Below, in pieces: positions 11,100 to 23,299 of a DNA stretch of 64,000 nt. Under the pieces are notes generated by a model. That model did not search any database and was not told the DNA's origin. It worked only from the letters and a program-made list of their open reading frames with translations. Made by a program: the position numbers and the translations under genes. This DNA is from Limnanthes douglasii subsp. nivea. Taxonomy: Eukaryota > Streptophyta > Magnoliopsida > Brassicales > Limnanthaceae. Numbering within the stretch: position 1 is the first letter of the stretch; every line of letters starts with the position of its first letter. The stretch covers positions 333,969,215-334,033,214 of the forward strand of contig JAUPFV010000002.1 in the NCBI GenBank assembly GCA_036936605.1. Direction: 5' to 3'.

Positions 11100-11800
11100 T
11101 AAGAAATCAAGAAAGAGAAAACAAAATAGTGGATATTATCTTTAACCTTATGAAGTCTCGTCTCAAAACAATCAATACTTCCCGTACGTGATGTAGGTGC
11201 AGCTCCTCCATAGTACTATAGATCATAAAACCATCAAAGTATACAACTAAAACATTTCCAATGAAGGGACAAAATACATTGTTCATAACCCTCATGTACA
11301 TGATAGGAGAACTGAAAAGGCCGAATGTCACGACCATCAACTCAAACATACCTTCTCAGGTCTTAAAAGGTTTTTTCCACTCATCTCCCATGTGAATACA
11401 AATCTAGTGATATCCGTTATTCAAATCCTGTTTTGTAACCACTGTAGCACCTCTCAACTAATCAAATAAATCATCAAGAAGAGAAATAGGAAACCCTATA
11501 CCTGACTGTATTTTTGTTGATAGCCTGGCTATCCACACACATCTTCATTGAGCCATCCTTCTTTGGTATTAACAGTGGAGGAACCGCACAAGGATTGAGG
11601 CTCTCATAGATGTGGCCTTTAGTCTACAGTTCTTCCACCTGTCTACGGAGCTCCTTATGCTCATTTGGGCTCATCTGGTAATGCGGTCCGTTTGATAGGG
11701 TATCACTCGGTACTAGGTCAATTTGGTGTTGGATGTCTCTTAATGGAAGAATACCTATAGGCAAATTATCAAGAAATACAACATTAAATTCTACTAATAG
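11100..11800 (-). pseudogene. Chromovirus reverse transcriptase fragment, active site mutated
   Basis: The open piece 11,107-11,349 reads FELMVVTFGLFSSPIMYMR then VVYFDGFMIYS, the palm region of gypsy reverse transcriptase. The catalytic motif is normally YxDD; here the second aspartate is glycine (YFDG), which should abolish polymerisation. Sequence upstream on the minus strand (11,400-11,800) continues the fingers region with stops. The fragment ends near 11,100 just after the active-site region. Confidence 0.8.
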
Positions 11801-11949
11801 TGGCTGAACGCGCTTAGGTATCCCAACAAACAGATCATCATTAAATTCTCAAACCACCAATATATAAATAATTCATGTATCACTAGCATGCTTTAAAAAT
11901 TATTTTTGAGCTAAGAAGTTCGTACCTGACTCCTATGATACAACAAGTG

Positions 11950-12500
11950 CATGTTTTAGGGGTAGCTCCTTAGTTGGTGTTAATATGAATCTAACGTTAT
12001 TCCATATTAAACTATAACGGTTTTCTTCTACGATAGTATGTGACACTTCTATCATATTTCCATGGTCGAACTAACAATAAGTTACAAGTATCCATAGCAA
12101 TGACATTGCACCATGTCTTATCCTTATATTTACCAACACAAAAAGACACCAAACATCTTTTAAAGATTGTTACCTCACTACCTTTCTTTAACAAAGCAAT
12201 TTTGTAAGGGTTTGGATGGTCTTGTATTTTTAGAGCCAGATTATGTACAAATTATTCCCAAATCACAGTTTCACAACTCCTTGAATCAATAACAAATTCA
12301 TATACCTTTTCCCCCCAATAGTACAAGTCGACTGAAAATTATTGTTTCATTGCCAATCATCCTCTTCATCTCTTGCTTTAGGCGTAAAACAGACATTCCT
12401 TTAAACCAACGCATCTCCAACATCTCCTCCATTAATTTTGTTCTCCTGAACCTCATCAAAAGCTTCCTCCAGTTCCTCATCAAACCGTAGTTCCCCTTCT
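11950..12500 (-). pseudogene. Chromovirus protease to RT linker fragment
   Basis: The open piece 12,012-12,194 contains CLVSFCVGKYKDKTWCNVI and NLLLVRPWKYDR. This matches the stretch between protease and reverse transcriptase in chromoviruses, where the second motif normally reads LLGRPWQYDR; glycine has become valine. The neighbouring protease core (12,200-12,500) is broken by stops and frameshifts. Confidence 0.72.
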
Positions 12501-12559
12501 AGAGCAAAATCCGCAGCTGTAGTGAACAAACCTCTCAATTATTGTGGCTATTGTCATAA

Positions 12560-13300
12560 TTACGGACGGTGTAAAAAAACGTGTCCTAGTTCATGACAAT
12601 TATAGCACCTGACCTGCGAGGAATTTTTGGTGTGACTAGGGACGTATGAGTTAGCACTTGTAGACATAGGGCTGGCAGTTGGTATTGTTAGGCTAAAACC
12701 TGGAACCGTCCATTTTGGAAACGTCATATGAGTTGTTCTGGCAAGTTCTCCTCCACACAACCTTTGTCAAAAGGCTTTGTCCAGATGTAATGTGCATTGA
12801 TATGCTTCAAGCACATTCACATGGGAAAAATTGTTTAGCTGGTCCTTAAAGTGTTGTCTCATCCCACCTTGTAGCGAGATACTAACTGATCAGTCAAATA
12901 AGCAATATCGACACAATTTTGCAGCTTGAAAAAATTGTTAGTGTATTCATCAATAATCCTTGACCCTTTTTTTAAGGTTTTGGAATTGCTGGTACATTAT
13001 ATGCACATAATTGTAAGGAAAAAACACAGCCTATGTTGCTTCACAAATTTATCCCAGGTTGATATTTTTGGCTTACCTTACCTTGATCTGGTATGCTTTA
13101 ATTGCTGCCACCAAGATGCAGTTTGGCCTTATAACTTAGTTGCAGCCAATTGTACCCGTTTTGTATCCAGAACCTACTTGAAATTAGGAACTTCTTCAAC
13201 TCAAGCGATACAATCTAAAATCTCAGGCGGCTGGAGACCCTTTTGAAAATTTGGGATCTCAAGTTTGAATCCAGATTCTCACCCGTTGTTGGCGTTCTGA
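12560..13300 (-). pseudogene. Chromovirus gag fragment with degenerate zinc knuckle
   Basis: The piece 12,560-12,760 ends with CYNCHELGHVFLHRP. The pattern C-x2-C-x4-H is intact but the last cysteine of the CCHC knuckle is arginine, a one-base change. Upstream sequence to about 13,300 is the expected gag position but is too decayed for a clean alignment; the plus-strand frames there are shadows. Confidence 0.65.
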
Positions 13301-13792
13301 TCAAAATCTCTTGTTGGCGGCTGCTCAAAGATTTGTTAACGAAAGTGTTAGGGTTAATATTGACCTATACCTCATTCTTTCCCATGAGCAAATGGATTCT
13401 GCTCGTGACCGGTATCTCTTAAATCTTGACGACTTTATCAGGGTTCAATGCACCCATTTTCATAGTTGTACAAAACTTATTATTCTAGCAAATTGACAAT
13501 TTGGTTATTGTGTTAGGGCTCAATATGACCACTTGCATAACTTCATGGTGTTGTCACCTCTTGTTTGGTTGAGTAAAAACGATTGAAGTGTGAGCCGTAC
13601 GTCATTGCTAAGTATGTCCATTTCCATAGCCTAATAATGTTTCTACCTTGGGCATGGTTTATTTACAATGTCGCTAGTTTGACTTCGTTAGTCATGGCTC
13701 TATATGGCCAATCCTAAACATGTCTATTAGTCAACCTTAGAATATGGTCTTCAACCGTACTTGCTACTTTATTAGTGTACACGAACCCACCA

Positions 13793-13793
13793 T

Positions 13794-13832
<39 letters not shown>
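13793..13832. repeat. (TA)n microsatellite
   Basis: About 40 bases of TA repeat with one C interruption, inside the post-integrase region of Tat copy 2. Copy 1 has a C-rich tract at the matching place instead. Confidence 0.9.
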
Positions 13833-13833
<1 letters not shown>

Positions 13834-14129
13834 CTATTTGTATTGGTTGGTGTAGATGAGATGGTTAGAAACCTTTTTATCGTGTTGTTTTCTCTATGTA
13901 TAGTCTCCTTGTAGTAGAGATCATCCTCGTGCCAATGATTGAAATATGTCTAAGTTTGAAGCATATATAAATTGGTGGATGATGAATATTATCAAGTAAA
14001 AAATATAAAGGCTTTCACATGTGTTGATGATAACAAACGTTTGGTAAATATTAACAAGCAAACGTATAGTAGTAAACTTGTGTGAATAACGAATAACATA
14101 GTGACTTGATTTTTAGCAAAAATCATCAC

Positions 14130-14960
14130 ATACGAAAGTTCCTTACAATGTGCCTCATTTACCACCCCCATATGCTACTAGATGGGAACAAGAGTGGATA
14201 GACGTATTGAAGAGTTGAAGTTTACAATTTTTGATGATGAATATTTTGACGGTGTTTAAGTGCATTTATTTCCATATTTGCTAGCTGGTATGCTTGTGGA
14301 TGTCCTTTGGAGATGACTCTATATAAACCGTCCCAATTGAGATTTATTTTCATGTATTCTTTACTTTAGCTCCCTCGAAACGTTTTTTGATGAATAGGCC
14401 ATCCTCTGTAAGGGCTCGAGGTTTAAGTTGGGAATCGAAATGGCTCTTCATTAAGATTTTTTAGTATGCTTCCCGAACATGTGCTTGATCTTTTCATGAT
14501 TCTGAGTAATGTTTGATCTGATTGTTGGCCATAATAATCTATGCATGAACAAAGGACTTCATTCTGTAGATTATTGAGAAAAAAGTTTCATTGTTGGCTA
14601 ATGTGGATGTCGTTAAATAGGCCCAAAGCACCTCAGCTAGGTTGTCTAGATTTTTCCCTTTAGCTCCCATAATATTTTTCTTCAAACCGTCGAGAATAAT
14701 TATGTTTATCACTTCTACTTGGCCATTTCCCAAGGGGTAGTAAGGAGTAGAGAAGTGCTATTATATCCCATATCTTTTGCAGAAGGTCATCAAGATAGCG
14801 TTTTGCAATTGAGGCCCATTGTGGGTAGAATCCCAAATATGGAGAAAATTTAAATTTGTAGAAAAATACGCATTTCTTGTCTCATTTTTTTATATAGGGC
14901 ATTCGCTTCAATCCATTTGGAGAAATAATCCACGCTCATAATTAAATAATACTTTTACCT
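14130..14960 (-). pseudogene. Tat integrase, copy 2, degenerate
   Basis: The open piece 14,539-14,733 reads GNGQVEVINIIILDGLKKN and then EVLWAYLTTSTLANNETFF, the hallmark region around the catalytic glutamate of gypsy integrases (normally NGQVEVTNR ... LWAYRTTP). The downstream C-terminal module lies at 14,130-14,400. The two aspartates of the DDE triad would lie right of 14,740, where stops occur. Inactive. Confidence 0.82.
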
Positions 14961-16419
14961 GTAGTCATTGGTAGAGGCCCGACGAGATCAATTTCCCACT
15001 TATCAAATTGGCAAGGTACTGGGACGGAACTCATCGGTTCACTGGGCAAATGGCTCGTGTAAATATACTTCTCTTATGCGTGATATCCTCGTACTATGGC
15101 CTCTTCATCTACTGTAAGCTTTGGCTAGTAAAAACTTCTAAGAGAAAATGCATATTATATTTTGATGTCCATAGTGAGCCCCCATAACCCCTTAATGTAG
15201 ATCTTTGAGGATGAAAATAGCCTTATGTTCTTTAGACATCGCAACATATGTCTTATAGCGCCCTTTCTTTAGAGGACGTTATCAAGGCTCACATACTTAA
15301 CCACGCGTAGCTTAGCGTCTAAGCCTCTACTTTATCTATAGGAAAAACTTGTTCATGTAAGTATGAAAAATATTATTGTCCCATTCATCGATGGTGTTTA
15401 TTTCCATGACCTCAGATGTGTTCGCGTTGTCATCCTAAGTTGGGTTTTCTTAAGCTACCACTTTTACCAACGAATATGCGGTCAACTTATCCGATCATGG
15501 AACTTTTTCATATTGGACGCGATTAAATTTTGCTTCCCTCTCTTTTATGACCTCTAGGTTTCTTCTTATATTATCTTGTGTTGCCTCGTATACATAATTT
15601 TCTTAACTCACCACTAGTTGCAAATTAGAGGGATGCGTATCGATTTGGCTCGATAGATACGATCCAATTTGACCCTCCTCCATTTTTACTGTTTTGTAGT
15701 CGGTAGTGTTGGTAATGATATTAAAACATGATTTTATCAGTTGTATGATTTTCTCCCTAGATGGCTCTCACAAAATGAGTATGTTTCTCCTTCCATGAAT
15801 TTTAAAAACACTATTAAATTTGACCACCCATTCTGAATTATCTTGAAAATTGTTTGGTGTATCGTGTGGGTACTCTATCGCACACGAATTTGTTTATGAA
15901 AATGGCCAACAATACATGAGCTTACATTCTCCTAACTCGACTAAACATCATATGAATAACCCTGATATATAGCACTTTTTCTTGACTTTCTTGATAGGAA
16001 ATAAAGTGTTGATGGTTATGGTATGAATCTAGAAGTACAAATATTTTCTTCTTGATGTCACCACCAGTCCAAAGGCCAACTTCTACAGGGTCAAATATCG
16101 TTTATCAACGTCGGTTAGGCTCTTAATAACATAATAAACTAGTTGCGGTGTTCCCTATTTCTCTTGAACCAAAATCGATGATCACAACATGTTCAAAGAC
16201 GTATAAGTATAAATATAAAGACTCGTCTTATATTAGGGTTCATCAAAATTTCAGACAAAGTTAAATATTCTTTTAGGGTTCAGAAGGCTTTGTCACACTT
16301 GGTGTTGCAACTGAACGTCTATGTTGTTTAAGAATCTCGAAGATTGGGTGAATTTTTTTAGATGATATGGTGATGAATCGTCAAGACGACCCTGTGAGTC
16401 TCTGAACGTCCTTGATATT
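14961..16419 (-). pseudogene. Tat RNase H and spacer region, copy 2
   Basis: Lies between the integrase and reverse transcriptase of copy 2, so by element order it should hold RNase H and the extra archaeal-type RNase H of Tat elements. I see no clean motif; assignment rests on position only. Confidence 0.4.
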
Positions 16420-17000
16420 TTGTGGAGGCTCCATTGTTGATACTTATGCTCGAGATATGGCTTCATTTCATTCTCAATGCCAACATAACCTAAATATTAT
16501 GACGCTACAGATACCAAATGAGAATTTTAGAGGATTCAGTTTGAGGTTGAACAAGAGCAGGGTTGTATAAATGCCAAGTAAAATATCCTACAAATATTCA
16601 GTATTTCTTTAGGATTATATCATCGATGTAGGCTTCCATGTTTTTCCTCATGTAATTTTTGAATATGTGGTTGATGAGCCTTTAAAATTAAGAACTTGTA
16701 GTGTGTACCTCATCATATTGGCGCATTCGTATCTGATTATACCCCAAACTATCATCCATGAAGGATAAGACTTCATTACCCCAATGCCGCATCAACGAGC
16801 CGATCGATCCGAGGCAAAAATAAATAATCATAATGGTAGGATTTGTTGAGGTTGATAAAATAGACACACATTTTCATTGCTCATTTTTATTTTTGACCAG
16901 CACATGATTGGAAAACTACGTTGGGTATTTTTATTTTCTGATGTGCCCTAACTTGAGTAATTTTTCAACTTCGTTGATGATGACATCAAATTTTTCAGAA
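16420..17000 (-). pseudogene. Tat reverse transcriptase, copy 2, degenerate
   Basis: Translating the minus strand gives EVEKLLKLGHIR near 16,980, then FSNHVLVK, and further down DDSLGYNQIRMRQYDEVH near 16,710-16,760. These are the fingers and the GYNQIRM motif of gypsy reverse transcriptase in the right order and spacing. Several in-frame stops are present, and the catalytic YxDD region further on is not clearly readable. Confidence 0.75.
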
Positions 17001-17399
17001 GAAAAATTTCACCGATTTTGAAGATATAAGAGTTGAAACTTGATACCCAATTAACGCTCTTAGAAAAAACATCCAAATTATGTAACAATTATTCCACCAA
17101 TTTATTCTTAAATCATGGATCCAATTGGTTCATGGCTCAAATTACCTTCCCTGTTTCTAATGCCTCTTAAGTTACGTCATCTGGGGGATCGTCACACGTG
17201 CTCTCGTCTTGTGGATCGTCTCGATTTGATAATTATTCTTCGGGTTTGTTGATTACTATTTTGTCGACTATTTGGATTTAAAAAGATCGTATAACAACTA
17301 TGGGAGATCCTCTGACTTCCTCTGTGTATTCTTAGATGATTTCTGACTAGTTATTTTTAGAATTATCAAAAAGAAAAAGCTTCAGCTTCTATTTTTTTG

Positions 17400-17660
17400 T
17401 AACCAATGGCGTCCAACTAACACGTCGTACGAGCCTGATACATCATATATCATAGTTAGATAAATTTCCTTTCATAATTAAAAGTTGTGTATCAGTCAGC
17501 TTGTATGGTGATACCCCAAGCATTCTCTTATAATTTGAATTTAAAATTAAGTTGGTTGAACTAACGTTATTAACCTAAACACGGATTACCATGACTCTTC
17601 CTATACCCAGATTGATGATTAAAACATCCTCATGGGGGATAACTACGCCGCTCTTTTACT
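17400..17660 (-). pseudogene. Tat aspartic protease, copy 2, degenerate
   Basis: Minus-strand reading shows HEDVLIINLGIGRVMVIRV near 17,600, the lead-in to the protease active site, followed by a decayed D-x-G-S-S region (VNNVSSTN). Downstream YDVLVGRHWL near 17,400-17,430 is the conserved post-protease motif. The catalytic aspartate is not preserved. Confidence 0.65.
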
Positions 17661-17899
17661 GAGGCCAACATATGAGAAATGGGTCAGTATATTGTGCTTT
17701 CTTTGGTTCTGTCGTATTTGGCCGAATTTTCTCATTTAGAGGTGTGAACCATCATGTGGGGCTTTGTCTTGTCTAGTCGCGTCTCCTATTTTATTATATG
17801 GTGCCTATTCCTTTAATGTTTGAAGCGTAGAGTGAGCGGATAAGTCTTCGACTCATATGAAGCAATATGATTTTGAAAGGATATCGTCTCAAGTATTGA

Positions 17900-18330
17900 T
17901 ATGGAATCAAACGAGGTCATTGTATATGGATCCATCCATATCTAATCATCTCTTGAATAATGCTACAATCATGTATTGTTTACATGTAGATAACATGTTC
18001 ATCTCGTGCACAAGCCTTTTCACATAGCTTTTAATTGTCTCTTTCTTTCTTTGAAACATATTCATGATGGATAAACCATCATTCTTATGATTATTGTTCC
18101 CCATAAACCGGTTCCTGAAAACACTCCATAAACCATCGAAATCTTGGATCTTCCCTTTCGGCAGGTCATTGAACCAATCGAAAGCACTTCTTTTGAATGT
18201 CATGGAGAAGACCATATAGAGTAAAAATTCGTTTGGATTAAATACCATCAGCATGTTCCAGAACTTCTTCAGATGATTCTGGGAGTCGCAGGAGCCATCT
18301 TAAGAGTTCATTCGATAGAGATCGAATTTC
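17900..18330 (-). pseudogene. Tat gag (Retrotrans_gag), copy 2
   Basis: Open piece of 102 residues at 17,946-18,254. It contains MTFKRSAFDWFNDLPKG, then FDGLWSVFRNRFMGNN and KETIKSYVKRLVHEM, matching the Retrotrans_gag core that builds the virus-like particle (A-x-x-W-F ... F ... L-x-x-Y-V-x-R-F/L). The C-terminal part STCKQYMIVALFKR fits the end of the domain. Flanking gag sequence is broken. Confidence 0.83.
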
Positions 18331-19177
18331 CTCAAGAATTTTTCCCTTAGTAATTTCTTCACAAAATAAAACATTTTCGAACGTACCGTGCGATCTTTGT
18401 TCTCTCCCCATTGTATTTAACCTTAGTCTTTTCTTTGCTCTTTTTTAGAAATAACATTGATCAACTATTTTTCCCACTTGGTACACTATGCTTTTTTATC
18501 TGCTTATTGCCACTATTTTTGTCCTTGTTCTCGTCCTCATTCTCATCTTTTCGCCTTAACTGTGTGGCTTGCTTTACTGAACTTCATTTTAAACATTTTA
18601 TTATATTTATCCTTTGACATGACCTTTTCCGTTCACATGTGCAACACCTCTGTCATTTTTACAATCCTTGCCTTGATATCACAGTCTCTTTAAACTTGTA
18701 GCTAGTTGGCCTTGATTTTCTCCCATCTTATTTCTGCCATCTGTATTTTCAGAAGTTCGATATTAGATGATTTCTCCTACAAACCTTGTCTGAAGGGATT
18801 GTCTTCTTGAACCAATATAGGATCAACATGTATTTCACCGACTGGATTAGTTAATTACATTGGGATCTACTACCCCCGTGTTGTGTATAAGATGCGCCCC
18901 TGATCGGTGGGTCAACGGTAACGATCCCGACCGCTTCAGTCACATGTTGTTGGTCTGACCTGATGACCAAATAATGATTTTTTTCTCTAGGTTGGTAACA
19001 TCAGTTGGTGGCCTTTCCATTACCCCTGGAATGGTAACTAGGTCTCCTTGGTTCAGACAAGTATCCAGTTTTCTCTTTTGATTCATGATCTCATCGTGAC
19101 CATTGGTTGATTAACAGTATTAGTTAGGAGAAAGCTTTTCCCACATATGGTTTTATTCCCTTTGTTAAAGTATTTCT

Positions 19178-19195
19178 TTCTCAAACGTAGTGCCA
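19178..19195 (-). other. Primer-binding site of Tat copy 2
   Basis: On the minus strand the LTR is followed by a TGGC-starting stretch (complement of 19,181-19,195), the form of a tRNA primer-binding site in Tat elements. It precedes a purine-rich leader. The tRNA species was not identified. Confidence 0.55.
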
Positions 19196-19196
19196 A

Positions 19197-19788
19197 AATA
19201 ACAAAACTAGATTTAGGAGAGAAATATGGTTTTGTGATTAAAATAAACTCTCTTATGTCTATAAAGTAAAAGAAACTATAGTCGGGATTCTTACCTTATT
19301 TTATAAGTTCTACAAGTTTTCTCTCTTTGTATTGAATATCAATTGATTATATATTACTCATCATTATGTTGACATATATTATATTATTACCACGTGTTTG
19401 GGTGTTCTATATGTCACCTCGTGTACTCATCTTAATCCTCGTTTGTATTGGTTTGTTGCCCTTGGCTTGTATTGATCGTTACCATCTCCTCGTTCATGGT
19501 CTTTGTCTAATATTAATCTTTTGTCCTTATCTTGTGTGTATCTTCTTTGTTATGCGCTTTTTTGTATTCCTTGTCACCTTTGTCTTTGCGTATATCTTTA
19601 TTTCCCTTTCTTTCCATGTATTGTCAGCATCCTTAGGGGTTCCACCTCGTGTTTACTTGTCACTTAACTTGTTGTTAGTCCTTTGTATATGTGTACCTTG
19701 TTAGCATAAGGATTATATACTATGTGTAGAATATAGCCTTATCACTTTTCCTTTTATAATTATTGTTGGACTAGATGGTAGTGTTACA
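19197..19788 (-). repeat. 5' LTR of Tat copy 2 (about 590 bp)
   Basis: Placed by the primer-binding site on its left and by a TGTAACACTACC start on the minus strand (plus-strand end ...gtgttaca at 19,788). No second LTR was found to align it with, so borders are approximate. The ORF at 19,366-19,704 is a chance reading. Confidence 0.5.
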
Positions 19789-21207
19789 AAAAATACTTAA
19801 AATTTTGAACTAGATCAATGTTTTGATCAAACTTTTGTTTCAAAAGAGTTGTTGATTAAAACCAATATCTGTTTTGCCAAAAAAACATCATTTTTATCCG
19901 ATTTGTTTTAGGTTTTTCTCTAATTATAGAGAAGAAAATCTTCTATTTCTAAATCATCTCTTTAATCATATATCAAATAATATTGTTCTTCGAAAGCTCT
20001 GAAACCCAATTACAACAATCACTACTATAATCTCTCAAATACAGATCTTCTTCTATATTCTTTTTTGACAATATCTGATCAAAGATTCATAATGTTTCTT
20101 AGAGCATTTGTACAATTTATCTCATTGAATTTTTAAAAGATGTTCAAGAAGATCTTGAACAAGACCTTATGAAGAAAGCTCAAGTTGCTTCTACAGGACG
20201 TGATGATTAAGATCTCCAATCACAAAGCAAATGCTTTTTAGATGAATATTATTTGTAATACAATTTTTAATAAATTAGTTTAATTTGAAAATATTTGTAT
20301 AACCTATAGCCCGCGAAACTATAAACTCTAATCAATAAAATTGATCTTTTACCATTCAATATCATATTATAACAATTTATCATAATTTTTTTTTATCAAT
20401 TATAAAAAACAATAACATATCAATAATATGGTATAATCAAACTATAATTTCTCAATAATAAATAATAATCTAAACATAAACACTAATAATTAATATATAA
20501 TAATAAAATTATGATGATTTATAAGACTTTTAAATTATAATATACAATTTATATAATAATTTGTTTTTCAAAACAATAACGACCCTTATAATTTTATGTG
20601 TTATCATGAATCTGCCCGTTTTATGGTCACTTGTACTTTATATAATTAAAAAGTATAAAAATTATCTATTTACGTAAATCACACCGTGTTTTGTTGGGCA
20701 TATTTTAAATGGTTAAACATAATACTTATTTATGTAGGTCTCTTTTTTTTTCCTTTCTTTTACTGATCTTGACTGATTCTTCCAAGAGATTTAGGATTAT
20801 AACTTGCTGATAATATCATACCAAATTTAGGATTACGGGGGTACAGGACATACCATTTCATCAATATTATAAAAAGAGACTACTATAAAGTTGAGAATTT
20901 TATCAAAATAAGATCTTATTTATCTAATGACAACTAATATAACTAATCTAAATATTACGATTTGATCAAATTTTTATTCATGGATGTAAATATGGCAATT
21001 TGATCAAAACGATATTATATTTAATAACAACTCTTATTGGCGAGTTCAAAATAAATAAAGAGAAAGTTACCAGTAAATATCTTCTCAACTATGTAGTTAC
21101 TTAGTGGTACTCGTTTTTTGGATAGTGTTACTTGGTACCTTGAATTGAAATTTGGACAAAAATACCCCCGACCAAATATACGCGTTGGTACTTCAAGGTG
21201 TTTGCAG
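19789..21207. other. AT-rich DNA; contains a dispersed repeat
   Basis: No gene seen. Bases about 20,905-21,020 resemble 37,245-37,390 (shared taatctaaatat and atattatatttaat runs with intervening similarity), so part of it is an unclassified dispersed repeat. Confidence 0.45.
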
Positions 21208-21737
21208 TTCTCATGATATGATGCGAATTGTTTGCCACTCTGAGTTTTCTGAACAATTCTCATGATAGGATGCGAATTGTTTGCAACTCTCACGATTTCC
21301 TGAACAATTCTCATGATAAGATGCGAATTGTTTGCAACTCTAGGTTTCCTGAACAATTCTCATGATAGGATGCGAATTGTTTGCAACTCTCAGGATTTCC
21401 TGAACAATTCTCAGGATAGGATGCGAATTGTTTACAACTCTCAGGATTTCATGAAATAATTCTCATGATAGGATGCGAATTGTTTGCAACTCTCGGGATT
21501 TCCTAAACAATTCTCATGATAGGATGCGAATTGTTTGAAACTCTCTAGATTTCCTAAACAATTCTCATGATAGGATGCGAATTGTTTGCAACTCTGGGTT
21601 TCCTGAACAATTCTCATGATAGGATGCGACTTGTTTGCAATTCTGAGTTTCCTGAACAATTCTCATTATAGGATGCGAATTGTTTGCAACTCTCAGGATT
21701 TCTTGAACAATTCTCATGATATGATGCAAATTGTTCT
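21208..21737. repeat. Tandem array, about 11 units of 49-52 bp with internal inverted repeat
   Basis: Each unit reads roughly gaacaattctcatgatagg then atgcgaattgtttgcaactc plus a variable aggatttcct end. About eleven units are countable by the ttctcatgat word. Within each unit AACAATTC and GAATTGTT form a perfect 8-bp inverted repeat around a 14-base spacer, so each unit can fold as a hairpin. ORFs across the array on both strands are by-products of the repeat. Confidence 0.92.
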
Positions 21738-22991
21738 TGGTGAAATTTTATTTTTAAAAAATATTAAAAAAATATCATCAATGAATCTAGTTTTGTTCAT
21801 TTTTAAAAAACAAAAGCGATGATACTTTTATTTATTTTTTTCGAGCTCCGGTTTGAGAGATGCGGATTTTTTAAAAATAAAATAAAAAGAAAAAGTAGGA
21901 AAGATAAATTTTGGTTACGTGGTTATTCATGCATGGTGATGATAGTTAGTGTATTAAAATAATGTTAGCTACTATGTGGTAATTAGGTAGTTGAGTTGGG
22001 TATTAAGTGACAATTGCCCTATTGTTTGGTACCATATGACAATTGAATAGTTGAGTGGATCCCACTTTTTCACCTTCTAAACCTAACTTTTGGGTTCCAA
22101 TTCGCTCCATTTTCACATTTCTAATTTTGAGGAAAGAGAAACACGAAAACCGAGAGTGAACCCTAAAACAAACTTCAACCTAACTGTGAACCAACGATAT
22201 CACTTTAGGTGTAATTTTCCATAAATAAATATAAATGAAAAACAATATTCATAACAAAACGCAAATAAATTATAGAAAACTCTATAACCTTTTATAGAAT
22301 CATTATCAAATGGTACATGAAGATGGAAAGCATCTTTAAAAAAAAAAATATCAATGATAAACTAGATCGAACAATTTGAAATTTCTCATACTAGAGTTAT
22401 ACACCATGATAAATTATATTTTTATTTACACCATTTATAAGATCCAAATAAAAGGATAAATACCATATATCTATTTATATATACGGTATTGATCCGTCGT
22501 GATTGTTGCTGTACACATAATTAAATTATTTCAAACAACAAATTAGACTTTTAAACTGATTTTTTTTAATATGATTTTCCAATTATGTAAACTTGTTTTC
22601 TCTCTCTTGTGTAAAGAAATTGTTTTGCATTTATCTTCTTCCATCTTTTATTTTTATGTTTACTGATTTTTCTTTATTAACAGTGTCTTGTCTAAGTGTC
22701 TTGTCAAACGGGGTTTACTTATTAACTTTAGACTATGAGAGGTAATAAATTATTTATTGTATTATTTTGTCCAAATATTTTATGTCGTGTTTCTTTTATT
22801 TAAAATTTAAAATTATTATAGTTGTTTTTTTTCAACATTTACTTTTGATTCGTGGATCGTTACTTATTTCTATATCATTTTAGTGTCATTTTTTTACTTC
22901 GTCATATAGAGTTTAATATCCTATCAAGATCATCATCATAGGCAGTTTCAATATAGATCGTTAGTATTTTATGATTTTTGTTATTATATCA

Positions 22992-23032
<41 letters not shown>

Positions 23033-23299
23033 TGATTATAAGGGCATACATTTTAGTGAGATATACCTTTATCAGGATAATCTCTAATTTTTTAATAAAA
23101 TTATTATTTGTCGAAAGTAAAGATAGTATATATAATTTCACTAATTTATGTATTTATTAACCTCCACTGTTTTTTTATAATTACCATTAGACTGTAGTTT
23201 GAATCTAACACTTCACGTATTTTACTTTGAGATGGTAATATGTTGTTAGAGCATTATCTGTCTTTATTAAAGGTAGATAAAGTTTATTATCATCAAAGT
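21738..23299. other. AT-rich DNA with a (TA)n tract
   Basis: No gene recognised. A pure TA microsatellite of about 35 bases sits at 22,994-23,029. Confidence 0.5.
22994..23029. repeat. (TA)n microsatellite
   Basis: Uninterrupted TA dinucleotide tract of about 35 bases. Confidence 0.92.

Larger units (their letters stand above)
11090..13350 (-). mobile_element. Chromovirus-type Ty3/gypsy fragment
   Basis: On the minus strand, in order from 13,300 down: degenerate gag, zinc knuckle, protease-associated linker, and the first half of reverse transcriptase. RNase H, integrase and both LTRs are absent or unrecognised. The fragment lies between the antisense ORF remnant (ends about 11,060) and the integrase side (starts about 13,490) of Tat copy 2, replacing sequence present in copy 1, so it probably entered by insertion plus deletion. 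Confidence 0.75.
13490..19788 (-). mobile_element. Old Tat-type Ty3/gypsy element, copy 2
   Basis: Minus-strand element read from the 5' LTR (19,197-19,788) through primer-binding site, gag, protease, reverse transcriptase, RNase H region and integrase, down to about 13,490 where the chromovirus fragment interrupts it. All genes carry many stops. The domain order PR-RT-RH-IN is gypsy, and the gag and integrase wording is of the Tat type. Left part of the element (antisense ORF) is probably 10,466-11,060. Terminal duplication could not be confirmed. Confidence 0.8.

Noticed and set aside
19366..19704. Hydrophobic 112-codon plus-strand ORF resembling a membrane protein
   Set aside because: Lies inside the LTR of a minus-strand Tat element; the T-rich sequence gives leucine/phenylalanine-rich readings by chance.
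21208..21737. CRISPR-like array
   Set aside because: Units are contiguous with no unique spacers and the setting is plant nuclear DNA.
21021..21822. ORFs with repeated peptides on both strands over the tandem array
   Set aside because: They exist because about 50-bp units lack stops in some frames; peptides repeat with frame changes and there is no start, domain or composition of a protein.
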